Below, piece after piece: positions 4,745 through 5,020 of a stretch of DNA of 5,020 nt. The stretch is from positions 1-5,020 of the forward strand of contig JAIOPA010000307.1 in NCBI GenBank assembly GCA_021414165.1. Reading direction: 5' to 3'. The notes below the pieces were generated by a model. That model was not told where the DNA came from and ran no database searches. It was given only the letters and a program-made list of their open reading frames with translations. Position numbers and translations under genes: made by a program. This DNA is from Candidatus Eiseniibacteriota bacterium (GTDB lineage Bacteria > Eisenbacteria > RBG-16-71-46). How positions within the stretch are numbered: position 1 is the stretch's first letter; each line of letters begins with the position of its first letter.

Positions 4745-5020
4745 AAGCCGCTCGTGCACCGACCGAGCGTACCCGCCACCGGCTTCGGATCAGGGACTCA
4801 CGTTCAGGATGAGCCGTCCCCCTGATCCGCGCGGTGCGGTCCGGCAAGGATGCTGCGACCGCCCGCACTTCTCATCGCCCGCCGTTCGCCCGCGGCCGAC
4901 CCCGGGAATCCCGTCCGACCCCGTGATAGTGTGCGCCTGCGCGGTGCCCCCGGAACACCGCGGATGCCGCGCCTACCCCGGCTTTCCGGGCATCCAAGAC
5001 CCCAGCGCCTGCCCCTGAGC
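4745..5020. other. Intergenic segment without a recognisable gene
   Basis: I see no credible coding region here. A 69-codon frame at 4809-5018 is Pro/Arg/Cys-rich, lacks a ribosome binding site and shows no family resemblance. The segment contains several hairpins: GCTCG/CGAGC (4750-4768), a long imperfect one at 4786-4829, GCGGTG/CACCGC (4941-4961) and CCCGG-CTTT-CCGGG (4977-4990). It also has a 9-base direct repeat CCGACCCCG at 4896 and 4915. It could be the upstream region of a gene beyond the right edge. Confidence 0.5.
4786..4829. repeat. Long imperfect inverted repeat (CGGATCAGGG / CCCTGATCCG)
   Basis: CGGATCAGGG (4786-4795) and CCCTGATCCG (4820-4829) are perfectly complementary. Pairing continues inward through AC/GT after a two-base bulge, and then TCA/TGA. 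The loop is about 9 bases. No T-tract follows on either strand, so this is not an obvious terminator. An operator or a structured leader of a neighbouring transcript is possible. Confidence 0.5.

Noticed and set aside
4430..4759. Phe-rich minus-strand frame that looks membrane-like
   Set aside because: The Phe runs are the complement of the AAG lysine codons, and the frame runs across the promoter and terminator of the micropeptide gene.

Overview
The window is GC-rich DNA from a Gram-negative bacterium that uses sigma-54. It encodes an inner-membrane-anchored, PpiD-like periplasmic folding factor and an NtrC-family sigma-54 activator, and it carries a near-consensus -24/-12 promoter. The style (very GC-rich third positions, a soluble PAS kinase next to an NtrC-type regulator, a short lysine-rich peptide) would fit Gemmatimonadota, 'Eisenbacteria'-like or myxobacterial lineages. 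The phylum cannot be fixed from sequence reading alone.

Left part (1-1483, minus strand): most of a PpiD/SurA-like peptidyl-prolyl isomerase-type chaperone gene, with its 3' end cut by the window edge. Between 1484 and 1785 lies a divergent intergenic region with a plausible promoter for the chaperone gene and a cluster of GTCCGG-containing inverted repeats.

Middle (1786-4170, plus strand): a two-gene operon. A soluble PAS-domain histidine kinase (GTG start, strong Shine-Dalgarno) is followed after 3 bases by an NtrC-type response regulator with receiver and AAA+ domains. The receiver and ATPase residues are intact. The C-terminal Fis-type DNA-binding domain is broken: its second half (LGISRQGLIEKLRRL...) is still readable in the +1 frame at 4061-4141, and its first half is absent from all frames. 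This looks like a frame-shifting internal deletion, or an assembly or base-calling artefact.

Right part (4142-5020): about 350 bases dense in CG-rich palindromes and short repeats lead into a near-perfect sigma-54 promoter (4495-4511). A leader of about 85 bases follows, ending in a Shine-Dalgarno with 11 bases complementary to the 16S rRNA tail. Next comes a 22-codon gene for an extremely lysine-rich peptide (four [AV][AT]KKK units) and then a strong hairpin terminator (4702-4743). The rest (4745-5020) holds only hairpin-forming repeats and no convincing gene.

Working model (inference): the kinase senses a cytoplasmic signal through its PAS domain and phosphorylates D53 of the regulator. 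The regulator drives sigma-54 RNA polymerase at the promoter just downstream, producing a short, very efficiently translated, polycationic micropeptide. The self-contained set of kinase, activator, sigma-54 promoter, lysine micropeptide and terminator is the most interesting part of the window.
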